DNA of 64,000 nt, taken from assembly GCA_020002185.1 (NCBI GenBank), contig CM034532.1, forward strand, positions 50,948,702 through 51,012,701, given 5' to 3'. Positions 22,891-32,939 of this stretch are shown here, piece after piece. Every line of letters starts with the position of its first letter. Position 1 is the stretch's first letter. Below the pieces are notes generated by a model. The model was not told the origin of the DNA. It saw only the letters and a list, made by a program, of their open reading frames with translations, and did no database searches. This stretch comes from Paraescarpia echinospica. Lineage: Eukaryota; Annelida; Polychaeta; Sabellida; Siboglinidae. Position numbers and translations under genes: made by a program.

Positions 22891-22959
22891 GCAACATTTT
22901 TTTTATCACCAGAGATATAGGGCAATAAAAACAGATAGGCCCTACACGTAAAACGATGA

Positions 22960-24602
22960 TATACTTGGGATTTACCAAAGGCTAATCGAAGACTATTATC
23001 CGGCAGGTGAACGGGACTCTGGGTGGGGATGTAGCTGACGCATGTCAACCGTCGTTATTGGCTACTGATAGTCCATTTTATTTTACAAATAAACTCCACA
23101 AAATATTGTGTAACCCACCACGAGTGACCGCGTATTCAAGTGCACAGTTGCTTACTTTGGTTAAGTCCTCAACCGATATCTGTTTGATAATCACGATTGT
23201 GTGATTCGGTGCAAGTCATTGTAACGAGATGATATCTTTAAACCTTCGAGTAGATATGCCGCACAAGCACACGAGTGCGCTCATGCCCTCCGGTCCTCCC
23301 GTCGCATGCCCGCACACACATGCGCACATTGCTTGCTTACAAAGAAATTCCTAATTACTGGAATCTTGTTCCTTCAGGTGTTGTATGATGCATTATATTT
23401 CAGGCCTAAAGACTCCATTAACTAACATAAATCAAGCTAGACACATCACACCATTTAGACATGTGAGGGTCATTTTAATTAAGAAACTGTGCGCAGCTCC
23501 TTTGAATAATTTACACTCAAGACATGCATTACTCTAATACACCAAGTAGTCTCAAAATCACAAACTGGTTCCTTGGAATACGTTCCTCGCAGAACACAGT
23601 ACCTGATTTTTGATAAAGGAGATGTGGGTTAAATTATGTCCTTAAAGATTGTAATAAAACGACCACCCGTGGCGTGCCTCGACCCCCCCCCCGCCCGACA
23701 CGCTTGACTGCCGACGGCGAGGCAATTTGCATAACGTTTCGGTGGAGCAGAACGAGTTATTTACGTAACAACGACACTGTGGTAATTGATTTGAACAAAC
23801 AGGACTCAAAGTGGGTCATGGTTGCGTTTATGCAATGCCACGTTTATGCAATGCCACGGTTTGAATGCACCCTGCTGAGAGAACTGCGTTCCAGAAAACT
23901 GCCCCCTGTCGCGATCTACTCATTGTTGACATTGGTTGATCACTCGGTGAATGCATGGCTGCCTGTTTGACAGTCAGGGGTTTAATATTATACAACTTCC
24001 ATTCTCGTGTGTCCGTTGAGTAGGTAGGATGCATACGCTTTCAACGAACCAACGCAGACACGAACCTATACAAACTACGACTGGAAGACATTTGTGAGTG
24101 AGTCAGCGAAAAATTTTTTCAAATAGTGTAAAAACACACAATGCTTCATACCATGTAAAGCACACACCCAGGCGCACCTTTGACCAATCCATATAACATG
24201 TTGATCTACGTCCACTCGAAATGAACCCTACGCCGTCAAACACCCACTTCTCATCAAAAAAGTTCATTTATGTATATTCAAAATTAACCCTAGCGCCTTC
24301 ACACGCCCTATGCTCGTGATCGTTGCTGTGGCATTGGTTGAAATTAAGACCGTCACCCTTGTCAAGTGTGAATGTCAGTCGTGTCGTGACGTTAAGGTTG
24401 CCATGACCGATCTACGCCGATTAGCCGTGATTCACGTACTGGACGGGTGCGCGGCGCTATGTGAAACATCCGCCAAGTCGACACAACGTCTAGCCCACCC
24501 GGATACCGCCACGACCGTGTAGTGTGATGGCGTGTGAGGGTTTTTAAGACGTGCGACATAGTGTCTTCGCTTATCCGTTGTCGCCTGCTACCATTAGAGC
24601 AA
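22960..24602. other. No gene recognised; possible promoter region
   Basis: The part from about 24290 is GC-richer than its surroundings and runs into the ATG at 24603. It may hold the promoter and 5' UTR of the signal-peptide exon. Elsewhere I see a direct duplication of CGTTTATGCAATGCCAC (23825-23858) and nothing else. Open frames in both strands have no recognisable domain. Confidence 0.4.
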
Positions 24603-24666
24603 ATGGCGAGTTTGCAGCGAGCACACCGCACCGCAGTTGTCGTCGCGGTGCTGTTGACGTACTCAG
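24603..24666 (+). CDS. Candidate first coding exon, signal peptide
   Basis: ATG at 24603 starts MASLQRAHRTAVVVAVLLTY followed by S and one base of the next codon; CAG|GTAAAC is the donor at 24667. The residues have a short basic N-region (R6, R9) and a hydrophobic core AVVVAVLL, a classical signal peptide. The exon ends in phase 1. The upstream ~300 bp are GC-richer than the neighbourhood, as for a promoter. I do not recognise the family. Confidence 0.5.
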
Positions 24667-24886
24667 GTAAACCACTCCGACAGTCCTTCTCAAAACACCT
24701 GCTTCAATCAACTATACACTTACTTACATTCACCCAGCAGCACACCTACTCAACTACACATTAACTTAAATACTCACTCATTACACATTCACTTAACTGC
24801 TCAGATACTCAGTAATACGTTGTACAGTTAGCTATGCATAGGGGGTTTGGTCAGCTACATGTCAACAACCAGTCGTTTATTTACAG

Positions 24887-24958
24887 GCGTCGACTGTCAT
24901 ATATCGTCGGGACACCACACTAAGGACCAGCACACGCTCAACAGCACAGTCAGCACAG
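24887..24958 (+). CDS. Candidate second exon (72 nt, phase 1-1)
   Basis: TTTATTTACAG precedes 24887 and CACAG|GTGGGT follows 24958. Joined in phase 1 to the signal-peptide exon it reads G-VDCHISSGHHTKDQHTLNS-TVST, a hydrophilic Ser/Thr/His-rich segment with one N-glycosylation site (NST) right after the signal peptide, as in a secreted or type I membrane protein. The next exon is not certain. A possible one starts after CTTAG at 25411. Confidence 0.45.
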
Positions 24959-25513
24959 GTGGGTATCACTCAGTATTAAATGACAAAATAAATGTCTACG
25001 CTTAAAGCATTATACTTTATACAAATACTTATGTTTCCGGTGTCGTTAAGTGTTGAGACAGAGTGTTGGTAGTTATTTTAATTAAAGTACAATCAGCGAA
25101 TTGTCATTTATGTGTTGTCGTTTGTTTCTGCGGTATAAACCATTTTAAATACAAGTTATTCAAACGTTACCCTTTACAAAAAAGGTAATCTATTTATAAT
25201 GTGTAGATAGGGAAATGACGACATCGTAGCACAATACTTCCGTCTACGCGTAACCAGGAAGGGGAGTGCCGCCCATGTCTACCCACTACACTGACAACAA
25301 ATACGTATCTTATCTATAGCTAAGGCGCCTATTATCGGGACTCTTGCATGCATAATCACAATTTAATAATATGTTAGATCTCAGTGTCCATTTGTTTCTA
25401 CTCAATACTTAGCAGACATACGTCGTCTACACCAGGCTGTGAAAGTTCGGCCACGACTACTGGTGTCAAAACTGTCGTGTGCTCGGTTTGTTCATAGATT
25501 GTATATGGCTATC

Positions 25514-25765
25514 ATAGGAGGAGTCAGGGGGCACGTGCCGCTGCTAGCCTTACGTGCCCCCTGGACCTTTGGAATGTGCCCCCATTTTGGCAAGCCTCAA
25601 TGGTGTACAATTGCGTCAAGGTGTTTTTTAGGCACAATGAGGGTGCTTTTGGAGGTTTTTGGAGAGCCTCAATGTGTGTTTGGCGTGCCTCAAGGGGGTA
25701 CAATTTGAAGGTTTTTGCCCCCCCCCAGGCTATCCTGTCTGGATCCGTCCCTGGCTATGCATAGA
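25514..25765. mobile_element. Probable MITE with C/G-rich ends
   Basis: A ~250-bp block rich in GGGGG/CCCCC, starting near CATAGGAGGAGTCAGGGGGC and ending near GGATCCGTCCCTGGCTATG. Its ends are loosely inverted and resemble those of the element at 61531-61779 (shared GGATCC and CTATG tips). A perfect 10-bp stem GGGGGCACGT/ACGTGCCCCC lies at 25528-25562. No coding potential. Confidence 0.5.
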
Positions 25766-25769
25766 CTAG

Positions 25770-26660
25770 TTTATCAACGCATGCAATCTATATGTTGCGA
25801 ATGTGTTAGCCCAACTTAGTGCTGACATTCGAATACATAATATAAATGCAGCGTCACCGTTTCTCTATACTCTCTATGCCTGACGCAGAAACACGACAAC
25901 TTGCAGCATAAATTAATGTTCCAACCTCATTAAACACTTGCATCCAGAAGCTAGAATCGTTCTTCAGTAAATACGTCGAATATATGGTCTAGCAATTTTC
26001 CATTGTTTCCGGACTTCCGGTACCTCGCTCCTTATACGCGTTGCTTATATAACTCTCATGTAGTATAATTAACGCTACAAAATTGTTATATAAGCACTAC
26101 CGTATGCCGACGTTCACCGAGCTCAGTAAAACAAATGTGGACGTGGAACATATCCGTTACCCATAGAAAACAAAATTGTAATATCAGGATCGTAAGCTTT
26201 TTTGTGGGCGTTTTTAGAGAAAGGTTAACTACTGGGTGATTTATCCCGATTTACACCCAGTTTTATTAACAAAACAATTTACACCCAATTTTATTAACAA
26301 AACAATTATGTTATTATGAAGTTAAATCTGATGATTAAATTGAATCCAATCGCCGTGTATTACAATGTATATACAATTAATATGAACGATTTAGTCCAGT
26401 TTCTGTCATAATTTACAGTGAAATGGTTGAGAAAATATGACGCTGTGAACTGGGAGTTGAACCTCTCTAGATGTGTTAATAGCACAGATATTTTAGATCG
26501 GCACTCCGAACGGTTACGGTCCAGCGAACATCGTGTAACGCTATAAGGTTTAAGAGGTAAGCTCAAATAATAGAGCGCACCGAATGCATCCCTGGCTTAC
26601 TCGTCTGAATATATAATTCATATAGATCAATTGTTCCCTAGATCTAAAAGCCGACTTTTG
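25770..26660. other. No gene recognised
   Basis: AT-rich DNA. A 28-bp direct duplication (TTTACACCCA...AACAAAACAATT) lies at 26250-26308. Nothing else that I can support. Confidence 0.5.
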
Positions 26661-26840
26661 TGACCAGTTAAAGTTGTTTAATTGTGAATTCTTCCCAGAG
26701 ATGACAAGATGGTGTTCAATTGAACCAGTTAAAGTTGTTTAATTGTGAATTCTTCCCAGAGATGTCAAGATGGTGTTCAATTGAACAGGTCTGCCAGGGA
26801 GTAAAGTGTAAAACGCTTTCAGTAATCCTGAGGATTGGGT
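26661..26840. repeat. 63-bp direct duplication plus SINE tail
   Basis: ACCAGTTAAAGTTGTTTAAT and the following ~43 bp occur twice head to tail (about 26661-26723 and 26724-26785) with one difference (GATGACAAG against GATGTCAAG). The sequence then continues as TCTGCCAGGGAGTAAAGTGT and AAACGCTTTC, matching the tail of the minus-strand SINE near 1795-1835. Confidence 0.7.
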
Positions 26841-27699
26841 ACTGCGATGAAAACTTACCTTTTATTTTTACTACATTCAAATTTGACCACATTTAAGCAG
26901 TTTCAGTTGGGTATTCAACCAGTGTTCGTAGACCTCATCGCAACTACTGTGTTCACTAGTGCCGAGCAAAGAAGGCGCCACGAATACCTTACACTTGGCC
27001 AGGCGGACAGGCAGCGTAAGAGCTCAATGAACACGTCACGAAACGACACGATACGTTTGCTCGCGGCGCAAGCCTCATGGTAGAAGCCAAGCCCAGACTT
27101 TAATCAGAGATTGCAATTATACAACGGCATAAGGCCAGGTCATGTATGCTATGACCCTGTCTAAATTATGGTACATTAATACATGCATAATTATAACGAA
27201 GGAAATTATATGTTCAGTGATACAGTCTGTATCTAACATACTGAATATAAAACACAAATAGGACAATGTTATAGTAGAACATAACGTGATGACATATAAA
27301 CAGAATATTGTTAATGTCAAACGTAAATGTTCAATGCTTAATGTTCATGTGACCACGACGCCGCGTGGCAATCGATCACTAAACATTACATGTTGAACGT
27401 GCATAGCGGCGTTTTACTAGGTTCACATTGTATTAGATGTTGGATCTCAGTTCAATTGTGGTTGACGATGATTGTCTTATGGACTTAATGCGACTCCCGT
27501 TTTATTACAGACGGGAAATATATCATGTTAAGAAATTTGATATACTATAAAAAGTGTACATAACTGAAATGTTTTATAATGGCTCCTATAATAACTGCAA
27601 ATGTTGGCCTTATTAGAGTCTAACTCATGTCCAATACGTTAACCTGTAATTAGATGTTTCGTACATTAACGCAATCCAAAGATAATTTGTTCAATTCAT
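26841..27699. other. No gene recognised
   Basis: An open frame at 26835-27083 has a basic, polar composition without recognisable domain or good splice context. The remainder is AT-rich with nothing supportable. Confidence 0.45.
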
Positions 27700-27800
27700 T
27701 AATAATCCTCGGTGAGAAATACTACTTACTTATATATAATTTACACTGTTCCACCACTAACGTCCCTTCGTGTCCTCTAGTATTTTTCTTTCTTGGGTTC
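27700..27800 (-). pseudogene. Small fragment of the CR1-like LINE
   Basis: The segment with TTACACTGTTCCACC, CTTCGTGTCCTCTAGT and TTTTTCTTTCTT matches, block for block, positions 345-425 of the minus-strand CR1-like LINE (3' part of ORF2). About 75-80% identity by eye. Confidence 0.6.
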
Positions 27801-28377
27801 CCTAGGTTCGAGTGAATTATAAACACAAAGTCGCATTTGATTCTATATCTTTCTTTAATGTCCAACAGAAAATTAAACTAATTTGAGGCCATAATAAAGA
27901 TACTCACTTCTAATGAATTTAAATGAAACAAACGTTTTTTACTCAGAATATGTTTTCAAAGTAGCAAGCCTATTGTCAAGAACCGCCATGTGAAACGGCC
28001 TTGCAAATAAATATCCGGGTTCTGAGATATATCCGAAGGGAAGTAGTTATACACAATTAAAGAATTTTCCAAATTTATTGGCCCATCTTCCAAACAACAA
28101 AACAAAATACAGCTATTCTTCAAGGAAGACTCGCCAGCCTCCATAGTCTCTTATCATACAAAGTCTTACATACATACATCTCTATCATAACATGTCATAG
28201 GTACACAAGGATTGACCAGTTCTTCAATCCTATACTATTTCATCAAAAGATTATATAGCATAATCGCCATATAGACACAAAAGTTCAACACCCTATGGCT
28301 GTCTGCGTGGCACTCGCAGTGTAAAGATACGAGAACATAATGTTTATAATGAACGATAACACATTTCGTCATCATCG

Positions 28378-28524
28378 TCAACTTGAGGATAATTTGTCCC
28401 TCAACAGTCGAGCGAAGTAGTTCTCACTCGGTTCGTCGGGAATTCCCTCTTCGGGTGTGAATTCTCCATTGTCGCGTAAGCCGTCTACTCTCGCACTGTT
28501 GTTACACGAGGTGTTACTCGGCGT
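28378..28524 (-). CDS. Candidate terminal exon, acidic cytoplasmic-type tail
   Basis: Minus reading from 28524 is open for 48 codons to the TGA at 28380-28378. It begins TPSNTSCNNSARVDGLRDNG, then gives EFTPEEGIPDEPSENYFARL and ends LRDKLSSS. GGCGGTAG immediately before could be an acceptor but its pyrimidine tract is poor. GC content and codon use are unlike the AT-rich flanks. The tail resembles in style the plus-strand one at 30450-30561 (both have Ser/Thr-Pro-Glu-acidic-Gly). Family not recognised. Confidence 0.35.
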   Translation of the reverse strand, partial: TPSNTSCNNSARVDGLRDNGEFTPEEGIPDEPSENYFARLLRDKLSSS

Positions 28525-29085
28525 CTACCGCCCTCGAGTGTACTTTGTCAGATTTCACCCCACCCCGACACTACAATAAATGATAACTATAATAATAACA
28601 ATATTCTTATTCCTTGGTGTGTAAGCTACACCCTTCATATCATATGTTTTCCATCGACACCACTTACAATCATAGTACCTACACACAAACATCTGTAACT
28701 AATGTTCACCATAGATATATACATATCCGGACCCAATATCCCATTAGTAATGACAACCCCACCACCTTACATAGTCTAAGTACCAACAAACTATACACCA
28801 ATAACCATTATCTGTGACACCGTAATACAACCTATGTTCGCTTCTTGTTACTATCTAACATTCACATAACAAAGCGTTGATTCGCCGCCCCGCATAAATC
28901 TCGCGATACCAGTATCATTACGCTGACCATATTTATTTATTATTGACCACACCCTTTGGCACAATTACAACAATGTAAAAAACAGATGTTTAAGCCAATA
29001 CCTCTAATCTAACATTCACTCATAATATATATATATATATATATATTCCACATACGTCCGGTATTTCTTCTACTCTATATATGCA

Positions 29086-29276
29086 TTATATTATACAACT
29101 GGGTATAAAGACTTCGTGTTTGCCAACCGCACCGTAATGGTTTCTCTCCACAGAAGAGACTAGATTACATGTCTTTGCTCTGTCGGGTTCTGGATTCGTC
29201 TGTTCTATCCTACCTTCAAACCTCAGTACCTCCACCCTATACCTAGCATCAGTCATGTGATCCCTGCTGATGCTGA
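29086..29276 (-). CDS. Candidate internal exon
   Basis: After a possible acceptor (ATGGAG, AG at 29278-29277) the minus strand is open from 29276: V-SISRDHMTDARYRVEVLRFE, then GRIEQTNPEPDRAKTCNLV and SSVERNHYGAVGKHEVFIP, with a stop near 29086. Starting with two bases (TC), it joins in phase to the exon 29664-29546. The amino-acid pattern (alternating hydrophobic residues, balanced charge) looks like a folded domain. The donor is uncertain (ACAT|GTAATC near 29169 would be phase 1). Function unknown. Confidence 0.4.
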
Positions 29277-29545
29277 CTCCATTGTAACAATTTCAATTTC
29301 ACAAACAAACATTCTCGCATACAGTTGTCACTTAAAAAAGTTTGGCTTTTGTTTTTTTTCGTAAAGAAACACTTTTGTGGCTAGAATTTCAACAAAATAT
29401 ACGCCGGAATGCACGAACGCACCACGTGTTCGGCATCCATTGTTCGATGACTTGACGGAGATTTTGCTAGGCAACAGGTCACGAGATGGATAGGTCAGTT
29501 ACATCGTTCACTACCAGGTTCGCTGTACCGGCTGTAAATATAAAC

Positions 29546-29664
29546 CTGTCACAACTAGCTTAATCGGAGCAACACACCAGGGGCAGCAGTTGTCACCATC
29601 ACAGTAGTTCGAACTGAAACCTGTTCCGATGACCATTTCATTTCTGCTGTAGGAAATTGCTGCA
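29546..29664 (-). CDS. Candidate internal exon, Cys-rich
   Basis: GTCTGCTGTGTGCAG precedes 29664 on minus and GACAG|GTTTAT follows 29546. The 119-nt exon (1 + 39 codons + 1) reads AAISYSRNEMVIGTGFSSNY, then CDGDNCCPWCVAPIKLVVT. A Cys-x4-Cys-Cys-x2-Cys cluster suggests an extracellular or disulfide-rich fold. It joins in phase to the exon at 29276. I do not recognise the domain. Confidence 0.4.
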
Positions 29665-30157
29665 CTGCACACAGCAGACAATGATGGTAACATAACTCCA
29701 CAGTAGCGCTATCTGAGGAATAATTGATAACTCAATTTACCCAATGAGAAAAGTAAATCACTGTAGGTAACTGCCTTTGCGTGTTTTAATAATGCACCGC
29801 CAATTGGTAGATAAGAGGCCAGTTGTCAAAGGGAGCAAATGAATATCGTAAAAAGCGAGTGGGCCTCGGCGTCTAGGAGGAGATACACTCACAACACTCT
29901 AAAGTTAACGATTAATGTAGAGATGGCATTGTCCGTGCAATTTAAATTCTGTTTGTTCAACAAGGTTTTTCTAGTACCCTACTGGCATGGTATTTTGTGG
30001 TAGTTGCAAGTGGTATGTTTTTCTTATTTTTTTTTAGATGCTAAGACACTCAGAATACCGCTTGTGGCCCTCTACATTATGTTTCGATAATGAATTAATG
30101 TATTTTTTGTAATATATAAATAAACACAATGCATGTAAGGCTCTAATACGTACAAAT

Positions 30158-30220
30158 TATATATATATATATATATATATGGGGGGCATATATATAATTA
30201 TATATATATATATATATATC
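30158..30220. repeat. TA tracts around a G6 core
   Basis: Two TA tracts are separated by GGGGGGCATATATATAATT. An unstable simple repeat 50 bp before the transmembrane exon. Confidence 0.85.
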
Positions 30221-30271
30221 CAATAGGTGAGCACTAACAACCTGTGTTTGACATGCCGCTGATATTTTTAG

Positions 30272-30561
30272 CCCGAGAAGACCGACTGCTAGACGGATTG
30301 CTGGCCGGCGCCGCCTTCTTGCTGTTGCTGGCGGGACTCGCCACGGCCGTCGTCTGCACCCTCACCAGTCGTTGTAAAGGACTCCGTGCCAGAGCCGCCA
30401 ACTGGCGCAATCGTAGCAACACAGACACGCCAGAAGACGCAGATGTGTGGCACAGCAGGATCACGACTTTCCTAAACCGACCTATATCATATAGCAGAGC
30501 AAACGTTCGTTCGCCAGAGGACGGTTTTGCCAATCCGGGCTTTGAAGATTTCGTACACTGA
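30272..30561 (+). CDS. Candidate last exon: transmembrane helix and cytoplasmic tail
   Basis: GATATTTTTAG ends at 30271; the exon starts with two bases (phase 1) and is open to TGA at 30559-30561. It reads REDRLLDG, then the hydrophobic run LLAGAAFLLLLAGLATAVVC, then TLTSRCKGLRARAANWRNRS (basic stop-transfer) and a ~50-residue tail ending SPEDGFANPGFEDFVH. This is a single-pass, probably type I, membrane anchor. Its phase matches the signal-peptide exon and the 72-nt exon at 24603-24958, so they may be one gene with further exons in between; they could also belong to different genes. The exon is clearly GC-richer than its flanks. Confidence 0.5.
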
Positions 30562-30638
30562 TTTTAGTTAATGTGATCAATATCAGGCGAATAAATATGG
30601 TCGAATGCAAAATCAGAATCCACTTCCTAAAACAAAGC

Positions 30639-30690
30639 ACGCACACACGCACACACGCACACACGCACACACGCACACACGCACACACGC
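30639..30690. repeat. (ACACACGC)n microsatellite
   Basis: Six to seven copies of an 8-bp CACACGCA unit in the 3' region of the transmembrane exon. Confidence 0.9.
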
Positions 30691-30839
30691 AGTTTCTAGT
30701 CAGTGCTGTTTACAAGTCGTTCTTTCTTAGTCCAAGGAACCAGTGTCTGCGTCGTTTAGACTACAACATGTGGACTGGCCTACATGGTTGTTGGTTCACT
30801 ATCGGCCTATTCTCGGCGTTTCTATAATTCAAACTGTCT

Positions 30840-31539
30840 ACCCACCCCTACGATATGGCAACTAGAAACTAGCCAAGAAAACAAAATAGACGCATTCAAC
30901 GCTAAATAATTGCACAAGATCTTGAGCATTCACTGGAGTGAAGATGTGAGGAATAAAGAGATCCGGATAGAACCAGGACAATGTTTGGCATCCTCAATTA
31001 TCTGCTGAAGAAGTATGAGCTGGCTCGGCCATGTCACGATGCTCACACCTACTAGACCTGCCCAACAAACACTATGGTGGACACCAGCTGGTCAGAGAAG
31101 AAGTCGACCGAGAAGATGACCGCGACATTACACAATGTCTTTGATGCCTGAAAGTACAGGAACACGAACAGATCAGGGTCGTACCAAACAAGAACAGTTT
31201 TCTTTCTGTCTGCTGGCAAAATAGTCGAGTCGTTTGCTCCATCAGAGCTTGACGTGCAGCATTTCAACAACATACTGTCTGAAATAGTCGCTCAGTAGAT
31301 TTTTTAATCGTTGTTTGTTGATTTAATTGGTTACAAAACCATCTTTCCTAATGATACAGTGCATGACTCGGGCGAAATGCAAAGGAACATTGACGCTTGA
31401 TCTGCCCCGTTTAACGTGTGTGTTAGTTTGGTGAGTGGCTAACTTTCACAACTGTCAACGACTACGATGGCATGGCCTGATCTACCGGCTAAAGGTTGCA
31501 CCAAAGGTCCGCCTCATTGGCATGATGTGTATGATAGTA
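30840..31539. other. No gene recognised
   Basis: A weakly open minus frame (31273-31052) has no recognisable domain. Nothing else supportable. Confidence 0.45.
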
Positions 31540-31690
31540 TGATAGGCAAACTAAGGTTTCCCTTGGAACAACTGTACCAACAAATTATGATTTGTTGGTG
31601 CAGTTGTTTTCCACGAGGTCCCCAGAACACCATACTAAAAGTCAGGAAATCCCTGCAAATATGTAAAATTAGCATAAATCCAATAGGTCC
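31540..31690. repeat. Dispersed repeat with strong hairpin, copy 1
   Basis: GGAACAACTGTACCAACAAA (31565-31584) and its near-perfect inverse (31590-31610) form a ~20-bp stem with a short loop. CCCAGAACACCATACTAAAA follows at 31621. The same flanking words (GACTTGGAACAA, CCAGAACACCACACTAAAAG) recur at 39865-39935, so this is an interspersed repeat. Confidence 0.6.
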
Positions 31691-31699
31691 GCTAAAAAC

Positions 31700-32151
31700 A
31701 AAAATGTTGCCATTTCTTTCCTGTCAGATGACATATTTTAGTAATTTTAATTCTAGTAAGGCGTTTTGGACAGAAGGATGCATTTGGAATATATTAAAAT
31801 GTGATTGGGTGAGTAACTCATTTGCATAAACCCAATATGGCCCAACATTTTATCATATATTTACTATAAAGCAGGCCCTCATTTAGGATACGGCAGACAG
31901 GGCAGTTGCCCAAATATTTAAACATATTTAGCGCCAATTTGCTCAGCAATATCTTTGTTATTTGTCAACACCCGCCACAATCGTTGATTTATATAAATAT
32001 CACCGTTAAGGTGGTAAGATTTGTACATTCCTACTACAGTTGGCCGCATAACCATTGAGTATTTCAAGATGCCTCCAACAAGGTCACCTCTCATTTATCT
32101 GCCATTTGCACGTACGCCTGCTGAAGGTCCCATGTCACAACTAGATGTGCT
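31700..32151. other. No gene recognised
   Basis: AT-rich sequence after the hairpin repeat; nothing supportable up to the next open frame. Confidence 0.45.
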
Positions 32152-32742
32152 TTGAAAGAGCTCCCTATTTCTTCACTTCCCAGGCCAGCATGGTCCGGTT
32201 TGTTGCAAATGCTGTATCAAGACCAACAACCAGGACAGTCTTCTGTAATGTTCTTCCCAATAGTTGACCTTGATGTCAGTAATACTGGATTCTGGAAAGC
32301 CTTGACAATTATCCGATCAAAGCCAGATAGCAGTGATCTCAAGCGCATGGTCTTCAGACTCGTAGGTTTTCACTTGGAGGTGAGTTTCATGAGCAGCATC
32401 GGGCACCTGATGGCAGGTTCAGGACTGCAAGGGTCCTTGGAAGTTGTATATGCCAGTAACAAAGTGAGCCACATGCTAACTGGCAAGGCTGTGTCTAGAG
32501 CTGTGCGTGGCCACATGGTGGTAGATGCTGCATTGAATACCATTATCGTGGTTAACGCATACAACATGATAGTACCAACCAAAGAGACTGTAGAGAAATC
32601 AGGAGTAAGCATTGCAAGTGCTGATCCTGAGGTAGATGGTGATGGGATACCAGTTGTACAACTAAATAATAATAATAGTAGAATAATGAGTCAACTTGTA
32701 GAGCGCCATAAATGTAGGCAAAAGTCCATTCAGAGGCGCTAA
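32152..32742 (+). pseudogene. 196-codon ORF, repeat-associated protein fragment
   Basis: Contains VMFFPIVDLDVSNTGFWKAL, then MVFRLVGFHLEVSFMSSIGH, LMAGSGLQGSLEVVYASNKV and HMLTGKAVSRAVRGHMVVDA. I recall this kind of sequence from multi-copy uncharacterised proteins of transposon-rich invertebrate genomes; I cannot name a function. The jump from 'DLDVSN' to 'FWKALTII' looks like an internal deletion of a longer domain, and the C-terminal part (NNNNSR...) looks non-domain. The frame is open, but no start context, promoter or splice sites stand out. Probably a remnant. Confidence 0.45.
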
Positions 32743-32939
32743 AATAGATTAATACATGAATGTTAAAACTAGCTAGTTAAATAAATGATCATAACAATAA
32801 ATAAATTGCTAAAACCGTGGTGCATAACGCATAGGCAATAATATTATGTGGTAAAAAGATATAACATTAATTAAAACGTGACATAATATGTGCATCATGA
32901 GACTTAATAAGTTAATTAAATGATAATAAATTATTTAAA

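Noticed and set aside
23674..23970. 98-codon plus ORF starting in a C-rich run
   Set aside because: No domain, poor start context, and overlapped by a minus ORF of similar quality; likely chance.
31467..31829. 120-codon plus ORF
   Set aside because: Overlaps a dispersed repeat with a hairpin; composition is not protein-like.
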